Source: Streptomyces sp. SID13726
GTDB taxonomy: Bacteria > Actinomycetota > Actinomycetes > Streptomycetales > Streptomycetaceae
Reading direction: 5' to 3'
DNA: 64,000 bases
NCBI RefSeq assembly: GCF_010548375.1
Contig: NZ_JAAGLY010000001.1
Coordinates: 372,001-436,000, forward strand
In this document: positions 46,955 through 56,245 of the stretch, piece after piece
Layout of the letters: each line of letters starts with the position of its first letter
Position numbering within the stretch: the first letter of the stretch is position 1
The notes under the pieces: generated by a model
Told to the model about the DNA's origin: nothing
What the model saw: the letters and a program-made list of their open reading frames with translations, nothing else
The model's database searches: none
Made by a program: the position numbers and the translations under genes

Positions 46955-49900
46955 TCGGTCACCTCCAAGGGGATCGTCCTCGTGTACGCCACCTGGCCGT
47001 TCCACGCCGTCTTCGCCATCAGCCAGTACGAACCCGGCGGGATCGACGAGCCGTCCACCTCGATCACGGACTCGGCCCGTTCTCCTCCCGGCACGGTGAA
47101 GCCCTGGAGGCCCGGTGTCACGCCCTGCCAGGTGCCCCAGGACGAGACCGCCCAGAGTTGGCCGCCGACCGGGCCCCGTGTGGTGTTGTGCAGGCTCACC
47201 GGAACCTGAGCCCGCTCGCCCCTGCGCAGGGTGACGCGGTCGGCGGCCAGGTCGCAGCGCAGGCCCTGGCCCGCGGGGGGTGCGCCCGGGATGTCGAGGC
47301 CCACGACGTCCTCGTAGGTCTGGCCGCCGTACGAGAGCCGGGCCGTGAGCCAGTGGCGGCCGGGCTCGGCGTCCGGGGGCGGGGTCACGGTCACCTCGGA
47401 CAGGGAGAAGCCGCCGGGGCCGAGGGCGTAGGGGAGTTCGGCGGGCTCGGCCGACCAGCCCGGCGGTACCTCGAAGAGCACCGTGCCCTTCGTCGAGGTG
47501 TCCGTGAGTTCCGAGCCGACCCGGACCGTCGCGGTGACCGGGCCGGTCGCGGTGAGCGTGGTGGGGGAGAGGTACACCGACACCGGCATGTTGCCGCGCG
47601 GGGCGGGGCCGGAGTTGTGCAGCCAGTAGCGGGTGTGGACCGGCTGGGCCGGTTCGTGGGCGGCCACGCCCGGCTCGGTCGCCGGCTCGGGGGCCTGGGG
47701 CGGTGTGGCCAGGACCGTGGCCACCTCGAAGCCGGTCAGGCTCGTCTCCAGGGTGCCCTCGCCGTCCGGTGTCAGCGGGTCGCCGGGCCTTTCCAGTACG
47801 TCCGCCCGGGCGCCCTCGGTCCACGCGACCGGCCCGCGCACCCGTGCCCGCGCCGGCCGTCCGTTCACCTCGTGCACCCGGACCACGACCCCGCGCCCCG
47901 GGTCGGCGGGGTCCGCGCTGCCCCGGGCCAGCGGGGAGCCGAGCGGCTTGAGGGCGTCCAGGAGCACCTCGCGCGCCGGTTCCACCTCCAGCAGGGAGGT
48001 CCTGCGGGGCAGGAGTGGGGTCTCGCCCTCGCCGCGCACCCTGGCCGTGAGCGGATGGTTGAACTCGTGTCCCCTGGCCGGGAGTTGAAGGTCCCGCCAG
48101 TCGCCCTCGCCCGCGACGACCGCGTACTCGAAGGTGTGCGACCAGCGCTGGAGCTGGAAGCCGGAGCCGTCGGGGGTGGTGCGGCGGGGCGGGTCGACCC
48201 AGATGCCGGACGGCCAGCCGGTGCAGGAGCGCATGAGTGACATGCAGAGGTCGCCGGAGCTGGTGATCACACAGCCGGGCGTGCCCCGGTTCAGGACCGC
48301 GAAGCCGCGCCCGTCCCAGGCGTCACCGGGCGGGAGCGCCTCGCCGCCGCCCGCCGCCGTGGCCGTGATCGTGAAGTCCTCCAGGTCCGCGATCAGGGCG
48401 TCGACCGCCTTCGCGTCGCCCTCCTCGGCGGGGCCCGCGATCACCAGCAGCGGCAGCCGCTCCAGGTCGCGCAGGTCGGCCCCGGGCACCCACTCCTCGC
48501 GCAGGGAGGCGCGCGGTGCGACCCAGACGGCGGCCACGCCCTGTTCGGCGACCTGGCGGCGCAGCTCGCGGTCGGCGGCCGGGTCCATCGCGAGGGCCTC
48601 GGCGACCAGGGAGTTGCGGTCGGGTCCGCCGACGGCGATCCGGATGTCCGGGAGGTTGGAGTCGACCTCCAGATCGCCGTAGCGGGGGCCGCCGGCGACG
48701 GTCGAGGTGGCGGTGACGCCGGCGCGGACCAGGGCCGCCGCGAGCGGGGCGCCCAGCTCACCGGCCTCGTCCCAGTCGGCGTACACCAACTCGGCCACCC
48801 CGATGGCCCGTTGGCCGAGTGCGGCACCGGAGCCGTCCAGGAGCGCGACCCGGGCCGTGGATCCCAGGGCGAACCAGGTGTTGGCCGGGTTGTCCAGCGT
48901 CCAGGGGAACTCCTCGCTGTTCACCTCCACGAACCCGAACCCGCGTCCGATCACCGCGTCGGCGACCTCGTGCACGGGCAGCCCGCCCCGCACGTCCGAG
49001 GGCCAGCGGACCCGGATCAGGCGGTCCTCGCCGTCGTAGCCGTCGATCGTCGTGGTGACGTCGAGACGGTCCACGCCGGTCCAGAGGGTCAGCTTCTGCG
49101 TGTACTCGAAGAGTCCGAGGTCGGCGCGGACGGTGATGCGGGACCCGGCCGGGGAGTGATCGACATCGATGTCGGCGGTGACGTCACCGCTGCGGGCGGC
49201 CGTCGTGCCGGTCGGGGTGAGATGCCAGGGGCCCTCGCCGAAGCGGGGGTGCCGGGAGAACTCCTCCTGGACGACCAGCTCGTTGCCGACGTCCCCGGAG
49301 GGCAGCAGCTCACGGCCGCCCTCCGTCAGCGAGCGCAGACTGCTGACGGCACCGCCGCGCGCGGGGTCGACCGTCAGCTCGTAGAACTCGTTGCGGATGG
49401 TCGTGCCCTCGCCGGAGGTCCACTCGGGGAGCGAACCGGCCGTCAGGGGAAGGGACTTGAGACCCATGCCGGGCACCTCGGGGACGACGACCCGCAGCGT
49501 GCCGTCCCCCTCGCGTACGGCGGGCAGCGGCTGGAAGTCGTCGCCGACGGGGACGAGTCCCGGGTCGTCGACGGTGAGGACGTCCTGGCGTTCCCAGGTC
49601 GTGGAGTTGAAGACCACCAGGTCGGGACCCGTGCCGGGCTCGACCCGGTCGGCCAGCGCCTGGGTCGCGTCGGCGTGCACGGTCTCCGCGAGGTCGGCCA
49701 ACTCCCGCCAGCCGGTGAGGAGATCGATGTACACCTGGTCCGACTCGGAGCCGGTGATGGCGTCGTGGTGGGCGCCGTAGACGAGCTGTCGCCAAGCCTT
49801 GTCGAGGGCCGCGTCCGGGTAGGGGTGCCCGGTGACGAGGGAGGCGAGGGTCGCCCAGGCCTCTGCGTCGGCGAGCAGCGTCTCGCCGTACCGCTGGGCC

Positions 49901-51165
49901 TGCTTGGTGTCGATGTAGGAGACGTCCTTGCCGGTGTAGACCGGGTTCATGTCCCGGGTCTGCGGCGAGGCCTTGCGGCCCTCGGTCTCCAACTCGGCGC
50001 GTACGGCGGCGAAGAAGTCCCGGGGGATGCCGCTGACGAAGCGCGGCCAGACGTAACGCTCGTTCCAGTCGCGGTGGATGCCCATCACCCAGCGGCACGG
50101 CGGCGCGTAGTCACCGCCGACCGGGAGGAGGACGTTGCGGGTGAGCGCGACCTTCTTGAGCCCCTGGAACAGCTTGAGCGCCTCGGCCTCCGCCTCCGGC
50201 AGCGTGGGCGCGTTGTCGATCCGCCAGCCGGCGCCGTAGTGGTTGACCATGTACGCGGTGAGGATCCCGCGCCCCGAGGGGGCGATCCAGTCGAACTCGG
50301 CCGGGAACTGCATCCGCTTCGGGTCACGCGGTTCCTCACCGAACACGGAGAGCGTGGGACCCCACTGGTGGAAGGGCCCGCGCGCCCAGGAGCTGGACGT
50401 GACCCCCGCGTCCGCCATGATCCCCGGGAACTGCGGGTCGTGCCCGAACGCGTCCAGCTGCCAGGCCGTCTCCGGGGACGCCCCGAGGATGGCCCGTTGG
50501 TATCCGTCGCCGTACAGGGCGTTGCGTACGGTCGCCTCGGCGCCGGTGAGATTGGTGTTCGGCTCGTTGTAGGTGCCGCCCATGATCTCGACGCGGCCGG
50601 TGCGGATCAGCTCCCGCAGGAAGCCGCGCTCCTCGGGGAAGGCGTTCCAGTACGGCTTGAGGTAGTCGACCTCCGCGAGCACGAAGGTGTACGCCGGGTC
50701 GCGCCTGGCCAGGTCGGAGTGGGCCCGGACCAGGCTCATCCCGGACTGGCCGCGCGAGTCGAAGGTGCGGGCCGGGAGGCCGGTGGTGGCCGGGTCGTCG
50801 GCGACGTCCCAGGTCTCGGTGTAGGCGCCCTGGGTGTTCCACCAGACCGGGTCGTAGTGGAAGTGGCTGACCATGAACATGGTCCAGCCGGGCTCGGCGA
50901 CCGTGAACTCACCGGTGCCGGTCGCGGTCTCGTCGCCGTCGGCCGCGGTGACCCGGATCGGTCCGCCGGTGCCGGTCACGGGTATCTCGGCGCGTACGGT
51001 GCCGCTCTCGCCGACGGTGACGACGGTCTCCCCGGTGCCGTGTCCCTCGACGGTGACGCGGACCTCCCGGCCCGGGACGTGCTCTATCCCGGCCGCCACC
51101 ACCTGAAGCGGTTGCTCGGGGCTGCCGACGAACAGCTCGGTCGACTCGACAGAGGTGACACGCAT
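46951..51165 (-). CDS. Alpha-mannosidase, glycoside hydrolase family 38
   Basis: This protein has 1404 residues from the ATG at 51165 (taggag upstream; the frame is open 22 codons further). GH38 motifs: SHFHYDPVWW with zinc ligands His101 and Asp105, and nucleophile Asp238 in QLDAFGHDPQ. It has the middle helical and C-terminal beta domains, then an extra NEW3-like beta domain (~1180-1300). There is no signal peptide, so it trims alpha-mannose from imported glycans in the cytosol. A large composite inverted repeat lies upstream. Confidence 0.92.
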   Translation of the reverse strand: MRVTSVESTELFVGSPEQPLQVVAAGIEHVPGREVRVTVEGHGTGETVVTVGESGTVRAEIPVTGTGGPIRVTAADGDETATGTGEFTVAEPGWTMFMVSHFHYDPVWWNTQGAYTETWDVADDPATTGLPARTFDSRGQSGMSLVRAHSDLARRDPAYTFVLAEVDYLKPYWNAFPEERGFLRELIRTGRVEIMGGTYNEPNTNLTGAEATVRNALYGDGYQRAILGASPETAWQLDAFGHDPQFPGIMADAGVTSSSWARGPFHQWGPTLSVFGEEPRDPKRMQFPAEFDWIAPSGRGILTAYMVNHYGAGWRIDNAPTLPEAEAEALKLFQGLKKVALTRNVLLPVGGDYAPPCRWVMGIHRDWNERYVWPRFVSGIPRDFFAAVRAELETEGRKASPQTRDMNPVYTGKDVSYIDTKQAQRYGETLLADAEAWATLASLVTGHPYPDAALDKAWRQLVYGAHHDAITGSESDQVYIDLLTGWRELADLAETVHADATQALADRVEPGTGPDLVVFNSTTWERQDVLTVDDPGLVPVGDDFQPLPAVREGDGTLRVVVPEVPGMGLKSLPLTAGSLPEWTSGEGTTIRNEFYELTVDPARGGAVSSLRSLTEGGRELLPSGDVGNELVVQEEFSRHPRFGEGPWHLTPTGTTAARSGDVTADIDVDHSPAGSRITVRADLGLFEYTQKLTLWTGVDRLDVTTTIDGYDGEDRLIRVRWPSDVRGGLPVHEVADAVIGRGFGFVEVNSEEFPWTLDNPANTWFALGSTARVALLDGSGAALGQRAIGVAELVYADWDEAGELGAPLAAALVRAGVTATSTVAGGPRYGDLEVDSNLPDIRIAVGGPDRNSLVAEALAMDPAADRELRRQVAEQGVAAVWVAPRASLREEWVPGADLRDLERLPLLVIAGPAEEGDAKAVDALIADLEDFTITATAAGGGEALPPGDAWDGRGFAVLNRGTPGCVITSSGDLCMSLMRSCTGWPSGIWVDPPRRTTPDGSGFQLQRWSHTFEYAVVAGEGDWRDLQLPARGHEFNHPLTARVRGEGETPLLPRRTSLLEVEPAREVLLDALKPLGSPLARGSADPADPGRGVVVRVHEVNGRPARARVRGPVAWTEGARADVLERPGDPLTPDGEGTLETSLTGFEVATVLATPPQAPEPATEPGVAAHEPAQPVHTRYWLHNSGPAPRGNMPVSVYLSPTTLTATGPVTATVRVGSELTDTSTKGTVLFEVPPGWSAEPAELPYALGPGGFSLSEVTVTPPPDAEPGRHWLTARLSYGGQTYEDVVGLDIPGAPPAGQGLRCDLAADRVTLRRGERAQVPVSLHNTTRGPVGGQLWAVSSWGTWQGVTPGLQGFTVPGGERAESVIEVDGSSIPPGSYWLMAKTAWNGQVAYTRTIPLEVTE

Positions 51166-51214
51166 GGGGCTCCTACGAGTACTCGTGCTCGGGGGAGCCC
51201 CATCCTGGCATCGG

Positions 51215-51263
51215 ATGGATGATTCAAACAACCACCTTCGGGTATCTCAGGTGGTTCATCCAT
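51215..51263. promoter_or_regulatory. Composite inverted repeat upstream of the alpha-mannosidase
   Basis: atggatga (51215-51222) pairs with tcatccat (51256-51263), and accacct (51231-51237) with aggtggt (51249-51255). The half-sites gattcaaa and ggttcatcc resemble those of the other operators. The rpiR stop is about 17 bp away. Confidence 0.55.
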
Positions 51264-51279
51264 ACATTCCGAGCCGTGA

Positions 51280-52164
51280 TCACCTGGCCCGGCGGTTCTT
51301 CACCGCGTGCTGCGGGGTGATGTGGTCGGTGAGCGCCAGCGAGGCGCTGGCCCGCTGGTAGGCGACCTGGCCGACCCGGACGTAGAGGCAGTCGACGATC
51401 ATCAGGACGGAGTGCCGGCCGCCGATGCTGCCGGTGCGGAAACTGGTCTCCGAGGTCGCCGAGATGAGCCGGATGTCGGCGGCCTTGGCCAGCGGGGAGC
51501 GCGGGTCGGTGGTGATGGCGACGGTCGTCGCGCCCCGCTCCTTGGCCATCTCGAAGGGTTCGAGGGTCTCGCGGGTGGCACCCGAGTGGGAGATGCCGAT
51601 CGCCACGTCGGCCGGGGTGAGCAGGGCCGCGGAGGTGGCCGCGCCGTGCACCTCGGTCCAGCCGCGGACCTGGCAGCCGATGCGGAACAGCCGGGTCTCG
51701 GTCTCCTGCGCGACCGCGCCGCTGCCGCCGACGCCGTACACGTCGATGCGGCGGGCCTTGGCCAGCGCCTGGGACGCGCGCTCCAGGGCGTCGAGGTCGA
51801 TGCGCTCGATGGTCTGCTGGATCGCCCGCAGATCCGCGCTGCCGACCACCTGGACGACCCGCTCCAGGCTGTCGTCGGGCGAGATGTCGGGGCCGATCTC
51901 GGCCGAGCCCCAGTCGGAGACCTCGCCGCGGCCGCGCTCCTGGGCCAGTTCGATCAGCAGATGCTGGTAGGAGTCGAGCCCGATGGCCCGGCAGAACCGG
52001 GTCACCGTGGCCTGCGAGGTTCCGGTGCGGCGGCCCAGCTCGGCCGCCGAGCAGTGGGTGACGGCGGCCGGATCCTCCAGGATCAGCTCGCCGACCTTCC
52101 GCAGGGAACCGGCCAGCCGGGGCAGCTCGGTGCGGATCAAGGTGGTGACGTCGGTCGGAGGCAT
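51280..52164 (-). CDS. RpiR/MurR family transcriptional regulator
   Basis: This protein has 294 residues. The N-terminal HTH (HCSAAELGRRTGTSQATVTRFC, here split by position ~37-58) is of the RpiR type, and a C-terminal SIS domain (~120-260, VYGVGGSGAVAQE, GISHSGATRETLE) senses a phosphosugar. It is divergent from a SIS-domain gene, with an inverted repeat between them. It probably controls the whole mannose/GlcNAc locus; the effector may be GlcNAc-6-P or a mannose phosphate. Confidence 0.9.
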   Translation of the reverse strand: MPPTDVTTLIRTELPRLAGSLRKVGELILEDPAAVTHCSAAELGRRTGTSQATVTRFCRAIGLDSYQHLLIELAQERGRGEVSDWGSAEIGPDISPDDSLERVVQVVGSADLRAIQQTIERIDLDALERASQALAKARRIDVYGVGGSGAVAQETETRLFRIGCQVRGWTEVHGAATSAALLTPADVAIGISHSGATRETLEPFEMAKERGATTVAITTDPRSPLAKAADIRLISATSETSFRTGSIGGRHSVLMIVDCLYVRVGQVAYQRASASLALTDHITPQHAVKNRRAR

Positions 52165-52244
52165 GGAAAGAAGGTATCAGCCACCCTTTGGGCCGCTGAT
52201 TGAATACCAGGACCGTCCTGTGATTTATTGATTCACCGATGGGT

Positions 52245-52264
52245 GATTGAATGGTGGTTCAATC
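52245..52264. promoter_or_regulatory. Putative RpiR operator in the rpiR/SIS divergent region
   Basis: gattgaa (52245-52251) and ttcaatc (52258-52264) form a perfect repeat with a 6-bp spacer, inside a larger symmetric stretch from 52230. It lies 20 bp before the SIS gene start. Confidence 0.6.
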
Positions 52265-52283
52265 CATCAGTGGGGAGTGTCGC

Positions 52284-53048
52284 GTGTCCGTCGAGTCAGT
52301 GAGCGCCCAGGGCTTCGCCGAACAGAGCCTGGACGTCCTCCGTCACATCACCGAGTCCGCCCGCGAGGACGTGCGCCGCGCCGCCGGGCTGATCGCGGAC
52401 TGCATCCGCGCCGACGGCGTCGTCCAGGCCTTCGGCACCGGGCACTCCCAGGCGATGGTCCTGGAGGTCGCGGGCCGCGCGGGCGGGCTCGTGCCCACGA
52501 ACCGGCTCCAGATGTCCGACCTCGTCGTCTACGGCGGTGACGCGCCGGGCGTCCTCGACGATCCGCTGCTGGAGCGCGAGCCGGGAGTGGCGGTGCGGCT
52601 GTACGAACTCGCCGCTCCCCAGGTCCAGGATCTCTTCGTCATCATCTCCAACTCCGGTGTCAACAACGTCATCGTGGAGATGGCCCTGCACGCGAAGGCC
52701 CAGGGCCACAAGCTCCTCGCCATCACGTCCCTGACACACACGGGGGCGGTCCCCGCGGGGCACTCCAGCGGGAAGAAGCTGGTGGATCTCGCGGATGTGG
52801 TGCTGGACAACGCGGCGCCGGTCGGGGACGCGATGTTGTCCTTGCCGGGGGGTGGGGCGGTGGGGGCGCTGTCCACGCTGACCGGGGTGATGCTGGTGCA
52901 GATGGCTGTGGCCGAGGCGTCCGGCTTGTTGCTCGCGGCGGGGGAGCGTCCGCCGGTCTACGTGTCGGCCAACGTGCCTGGTGGGTTCGAGGGGAATCTG
53001 GAGTTGGAGAAGCGGTATGCGGGGCGGGTTCGGCGTACGGCTACCTGA
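52284..53048 (+). CDS. SIS domain sugar-phosphate binding protein
   Basis: This protein has 254 residues. The GTG start at 52284 has ggggag at 52272-52277, better than the upstream ATG at 52251, which falls inside the operator. The SIS fold shows QAFGTGHSQAMVLE and IISNSGVNNVIVEMA. It resembles MurQ- or phosphosugar-isomerase-type proteins (UPF0309 group), perhaps acting on a phosphorylated amino sugar. It is divergent from rpiR. Confidence 0.85.
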   Translation: MSVESVSAQGFAEQSLDVLRHITESAREDVRRAAGLIADCIRADGVVQAFGTGHSQAMVLEVAGRAGGLVPTNRLQMSDLVVYGGDAPGVLDDPLLEREPGVAVRLYELAAPQVQDLFVIISNSGVNNVIVEMALHAKAQGHKLLAITSLTHTGAVPAGHSSGKKLVDLADVVLDNAAPVGDAMLSLPGGGAVGALSTLTGVMLVQMAVAEASGLLLAAGERPPVYVSANVPGGFEGNLELEKRYAGRVRRTAT

Positions 53049-53070
53049 GGTTCGGGGTTTCTGGGGTATC

Positions 53071-53120
53071 GCGGGGAACTTGCGGCCGGTGGGGGCTGGT
53101 CGCGCAGTTCCCCGCGCCCC
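53071..53120. repeat. Streptomyces-type repeat, short variant, forming a hairpin between convergent genes
   Basis: gcggggaact (53071-53080) pairs exactly with agttccccgc (53106-53115); the segment gggggctggtcgcgc matches copies 1 and 2. It lies between the convergent SIS and GH84 genes and probably terminates both. Confidence 0.65.
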
Positions 53121-53135
53121 TATGTCGACTGACCC

Positions 53136-56100
53136 TTACTTCACGGGTACGGGAGTCAGAGCAACCGCCAGTGGATAGGCGCCGGTTGTGTAGGGCTTGC
53201 CGGTGCTGCCTGTGCTTGTGTTCACCGGTACCAGGGAGTTGCCGTCCGCCGTGGTGACGTAGGCCGTGGTGCCGTTCCAGTCGAGGGACACGTCGAAGGC
53301 CGACTTGCCGACCTTGACCGTGGTGCCGGGGGCGCCGGTGACCGTGTTCACCGGGGTGATCGTGTCGCCGTTGCTCGGGCTGACCCAGAGGGTGCGGCCG
53401 TCCGGGGAGAGACCGAGGCCGTAGGCCTGGCCGGTGACCAGGAGGGTCGGTTCCGTGTCGTTCGTGGCCGTGTCGATCGGGGTCACCGTCGAGCCGCCCG
53501 AGTTGGAGACGTAGACCGTCTTTCCGTCCGGCGCCGCCACCACGTTGAAGGGGCTCGGGCCCACCGGGATCGGCTTGCCCGCCTCGGCGGTGGTGAGGTC
53601 CACGGGCGTGACCGTGTTGTCGTGGATGTTGGCCACGTACAGGGTGCCGCCGTCGGGGGTGATCGCCATGTTCTCGGGCCCTGAGCCGACTTGGACCGGC
53701 GTACCCGCGGTCAGCGTGCCGGTGTCGATCGGCTGGACCGTGCCGTCCGTGTAGTTGGCGACCCAGAGCGTGCCGCCGTCCGGGGTGAGCGCGAGGCCGG
53801 CCGGGACCTTGCCGACGGCCACCGTGGCGGTGACCTTGCCGGTCGGTACGTCGATCACGCTGACCGTGTCGGAGCCCTGGTTCGCCGCGTACGCCGTACG
53901 GCCGTCCGCGCTCACCACGACCTCGCCTGGGTTGGCGCCGACGGCGATGTTCGTCGTCGTCCCGGAAGTGAGGTCGATCGAACTCACCGACGCGCCGCTG
54001 AAGTTCGCCGTCAGGGCTCGGGGCGTGCCGGTGCCGTCCGTGACCTGGACCGGGAGTGCGCGGTCGAGGATGCCGGTGCCTTCGACGACGATCGCGTGCA
54101 CGCCCTCCGTCCTGCCCGTGATGGTGATGGTGGCCTTGGTGTCCGTGCCTGCCGAGGGCGTGGCGGTGACGCCGTCGGGTACGTCGAGCTTCCAACTGAC
54201 CGGCTTGTCCTGGGCGTCGGAGAGGTCGAGCGTGACCGTCGCGGAGGCTCCCGGCTTCAGGGAGAGGGACGCGGGGGAGAAAGAGGCGTCCACACCGGGG
54301 TCGGGGGCGTTCTCCAGCATCGTGGTGTAGAGGAACTGGTCCATGACGCCCGGCGAGACCTGCTGCGGGACCGTGTCCAACTCCTTGCGGTCCTGCTGGA
54401 GTTGGGCCCAGTACGTCGAGACCGCGTCCGTGTCACCGGCCTTGTGGGCCAGCAGCAGGTCCACGGCCGTCCCGCCCGCGCCGCCGTAGCCGCCGAGTTT
54501 GTCGAGCCAGGCGGAGATCTCGTCGAGGAACCCGGGGTTGTCGAGCCGGGCGCGCAACTGGGCCGGGGTGGCGGCCATGTCGGCGAAGTAGGACTTCAGC
54601 CGGGCCGCCGCCCGGTCGAGGCCGCTGTTCTGCTCGTACGCCTTGCGGAAGGCGGCGATCAGCTTCGTCAAGGTGGGGGACTCGGCGGGGTCGAGCTGGG
54701 AGGAGCGGTTGTTCTCGGCGAAGATCCGGAGCCACTTGGCGGCCTTGGGCCCGGCGAGATCCTTCACCGAGGCGAGGAACGCCCTGTCCGGGTCGTAGGA
54801 GTTCGGGTTCCAGAGGTAGGCGGCCGAGGTGAACAGGGCGATCCGGCTCGCCTCGCCCTGGACCATCGGGTTGGCGGTCACACCGGTCGCCGCCGAGGCG
54901 ACTCCGGGTTCGCGGCCGGTGTAGGGGCCGAGGAGGAGACGGCTGGTGACGTAGTCGTTGACCGGGTAGTTGTCCCAGACCAGGATCGGGTGGCCGTAGA
55001 CCTCGCGGGCCTGCCCCACCTGCTCGGCCGTGATGGTGGGCGCGATGACGCCGACACCGGTCCACTCGACGACCACGGACGGGTCCAGCTGCTCCCGCAG
55101 GGCCTTCTTGTACGGGGAGTCGGCGAGGTCGGAGTACTCGGTGGGGACCATCTCCAGCGGTTCGAGACCGGTGTGGTCCGCGGTGAACCGCTTCCAGACC
55201 GTGTTCAGCAGATGCGCCTGCGCGGCACCGGCCGCACCGCCGCCCGTCCCGAACTCCCGCTCGTCCTCGGGGCAGTTCCACTTGGTGTAGCTGATGTCGT
55301 CCAGCGGGATCGCGAAGGAACGGACACCGATGGCGTACAGCGAGTCGAACTTCGCGGTCAGCGCCTTGACGTCCGCGTCGGAGGAGTAGCAGACCGACAG
55401 GCCGGGGGAGAGGGCGTAGGTGAAGCGGACGTGGTTCGCGGCGGCGCGGTCCACCAGCTCCTTGAGCTGGGCGAGTTCGGCGGGCGGGTACTCGTCGCGC
55501 CAGCGGGCCCGCAGATAGTCGTCGTCCTTGGGGGAGTAGACGTAGACGTTCTGCTTCGTCCGGCCGTAGAAGTCGAGCTGGCTCAGCCGCTCGGCATGTG
55601 TCCACGGGGTGCCGTAGAAGCCCTCGATCACCCCGCGCAGGGCCGCGGTGGGCCAGTCGCGGATCGTGGCCTCGGGCAACTCATGCTTGCCGGCGAGGAG
55701 TTGGCGCAGGGTCTGGGCCGCGTAGAAGGTGCCGGTGGTGTCGGTGCCGGACAGGGCGAGCAGCGCCCGGCCCTGGCTGCGGCCGGCGGCCAGGACATAG
55801 CCGCCGGAGGGGAGGCCGGCCGGGGAACCGGCCTTCAGCCGCTTCAGTGCCTGGGCGGTGGCGCTGTTCTCGCCGGGGCCGCCGAGGTAGACGGTGAGGG
55901 CGGACGGGGGCGGCCGGTCGCCGGCGTGGACCGTGGTGATGCGGTCGGCCCCGGCGGCCTTGAGTCCCGCCTCGACCACCCGGCGGGCCGAGGGGTCGGT
56001 GCCGGGGCCGACGACCTCCACCACCCGTTCGGGGACGGGCAGTTGGCCGCGTGCCACGCTCATGCTCTGCGGAGTCGGCCAGACCTGGGGCGCGGACTGC

Positions 56101-56198
56101 CGGGGCTCGGCGGCGGCGGGTGCCGCCGGGGCCGCGAGGCCGAGGGCCAGGAGCAGAGCGGCGGCGGCCGTACGTCTGAAGTTGATGAATGAATCCAC
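53136..56198 (-). CDS. Secreted GH84 beta-N-acetylglucosaminidase fused to a YVTN beta-propeller
   Basis: This protein has 1020 residues. The signal peptide (~1-30) is followed by a GH20b-like N-domain (~38-170), the GH84 barrel (RGVIEGFYGTPW at 188-199; catalytic Asp300-Asp301 in IPLDDIS) and a helical domain to ~620. A bacterial Ig-like domain (~640-725) comes next, then six or so YVTN-type blades (~730-1020, e.g. PDGGTLWVANYTDGTV). It releases terminal GlcNAc from glycoproteins or glycans outside the cell; the propeller may bind a surface or ligand. The start is GTG at 56198. A perfect repeat lies 19 bp upstream. Confidence 0.9.
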   Translation of the reverse strand: MDSFINFRRTAAAALLLALGLAAPAAPAAAEPRQSAPQVWPTPQSMSVARGQLPVPERVVEVVGPGTDPSARRVVEAGLKAAGADRITTVHAGDRPPPSALTVYLGGPGENSATAQALKRLKAGSPAGLPSGGYVLAAGRSQGRALLALSGTDTTGTFYAAQTLRQLLAGKHELPEATIRDWPTAALRGVIEGFYGTPWTHAERLSQLDFYGRTKQNVYVYSPKDDDYLRARWRDEYPPAELAQLKELVDRAAANHVRFTYALSPGLSVCYSSDADVKALTAKFDSLYAIGVRSFAIPLDDISYTKWNCPEDEREFGTGGGAAGAAQAHLLNTVWKRFTADHTGLEPLEMVPTEYSDLADSPYKKALREQLDPSVVVEWTGVGVIAPTITAEQVGQAREVYGHPILVWDNYPVNDYVTSRLLLGPYTGREPGVASAATGVTANPMVQGEASRIALFTSAAYLWNPNSYDPDRAFLASVKDLAGPKAAKWLRIFAENNRSSQLDPAESPTLTKLIAAFRKAYEQNSGLDRAAARLKSYFADMAATPAQLRARLDNPGFLDEISAWLDKLGGYGGAGGTAVDLLLAHKAGDTDAVSTYWAQLQQDRKELDTVPQQVSPGVMDQFLYTTMLENAPDPGVDASFSPASLSLKPGASATVTLDLSDAQDKPVSWKLDVPDGVTATPSAGTDTKATITITGRTEGVHAIVVEGTGILDRALPVQVTDGTGTPRALTANFSGASVSSIDLTSGTTTNIAVGANPGEVVVSADGRTAYAANQGSDTVSVIDVPTGKVTATVAVGKVPAGLALTPDGGTLWVANYTDGTVQPIDTGTLTAGTPVQVGSGPENMAITPDGGTLYVANIHDNTVTPVDLTTAEAGKPIPVGPSPFNVVAAPDGKTVYVSNSGGSTVTPIDTATNDTEPTLLVTGQAYGLGLSPDGRTLWVSPSNGDTITPVNTVTGAPGTTVKVGKSAFDVSLDWNGTTAYVTTADGNSLVPVNTSTGSTGKPYTTGAYPLAVALTPVPVK

Positions 56199-56216
56199 CC
56201 TGGAAGGCTAGAGATG

Positions 56217-56233
56217 TTGAATGAAGCATTCAA
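56217..56233. promoter_or_regulatory. Putative RpiR operator upstream of the GH84 gene
   Basis: ttgaatg-aag-cattcaa is a perfect 17-bp inverted repeat. A further gttc-aaa-gaac palindrome is at 56244-56254. Confidence 0.55.
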
Positions 56234-56245
56234 TGGGGCGAACGT

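Noticed and set aside
52251..52253. ATG start for the SIS protein
   Set aside because: It lies inside the proposed operator and lacks a ribosome binding site; the GTG at 52284 has one.
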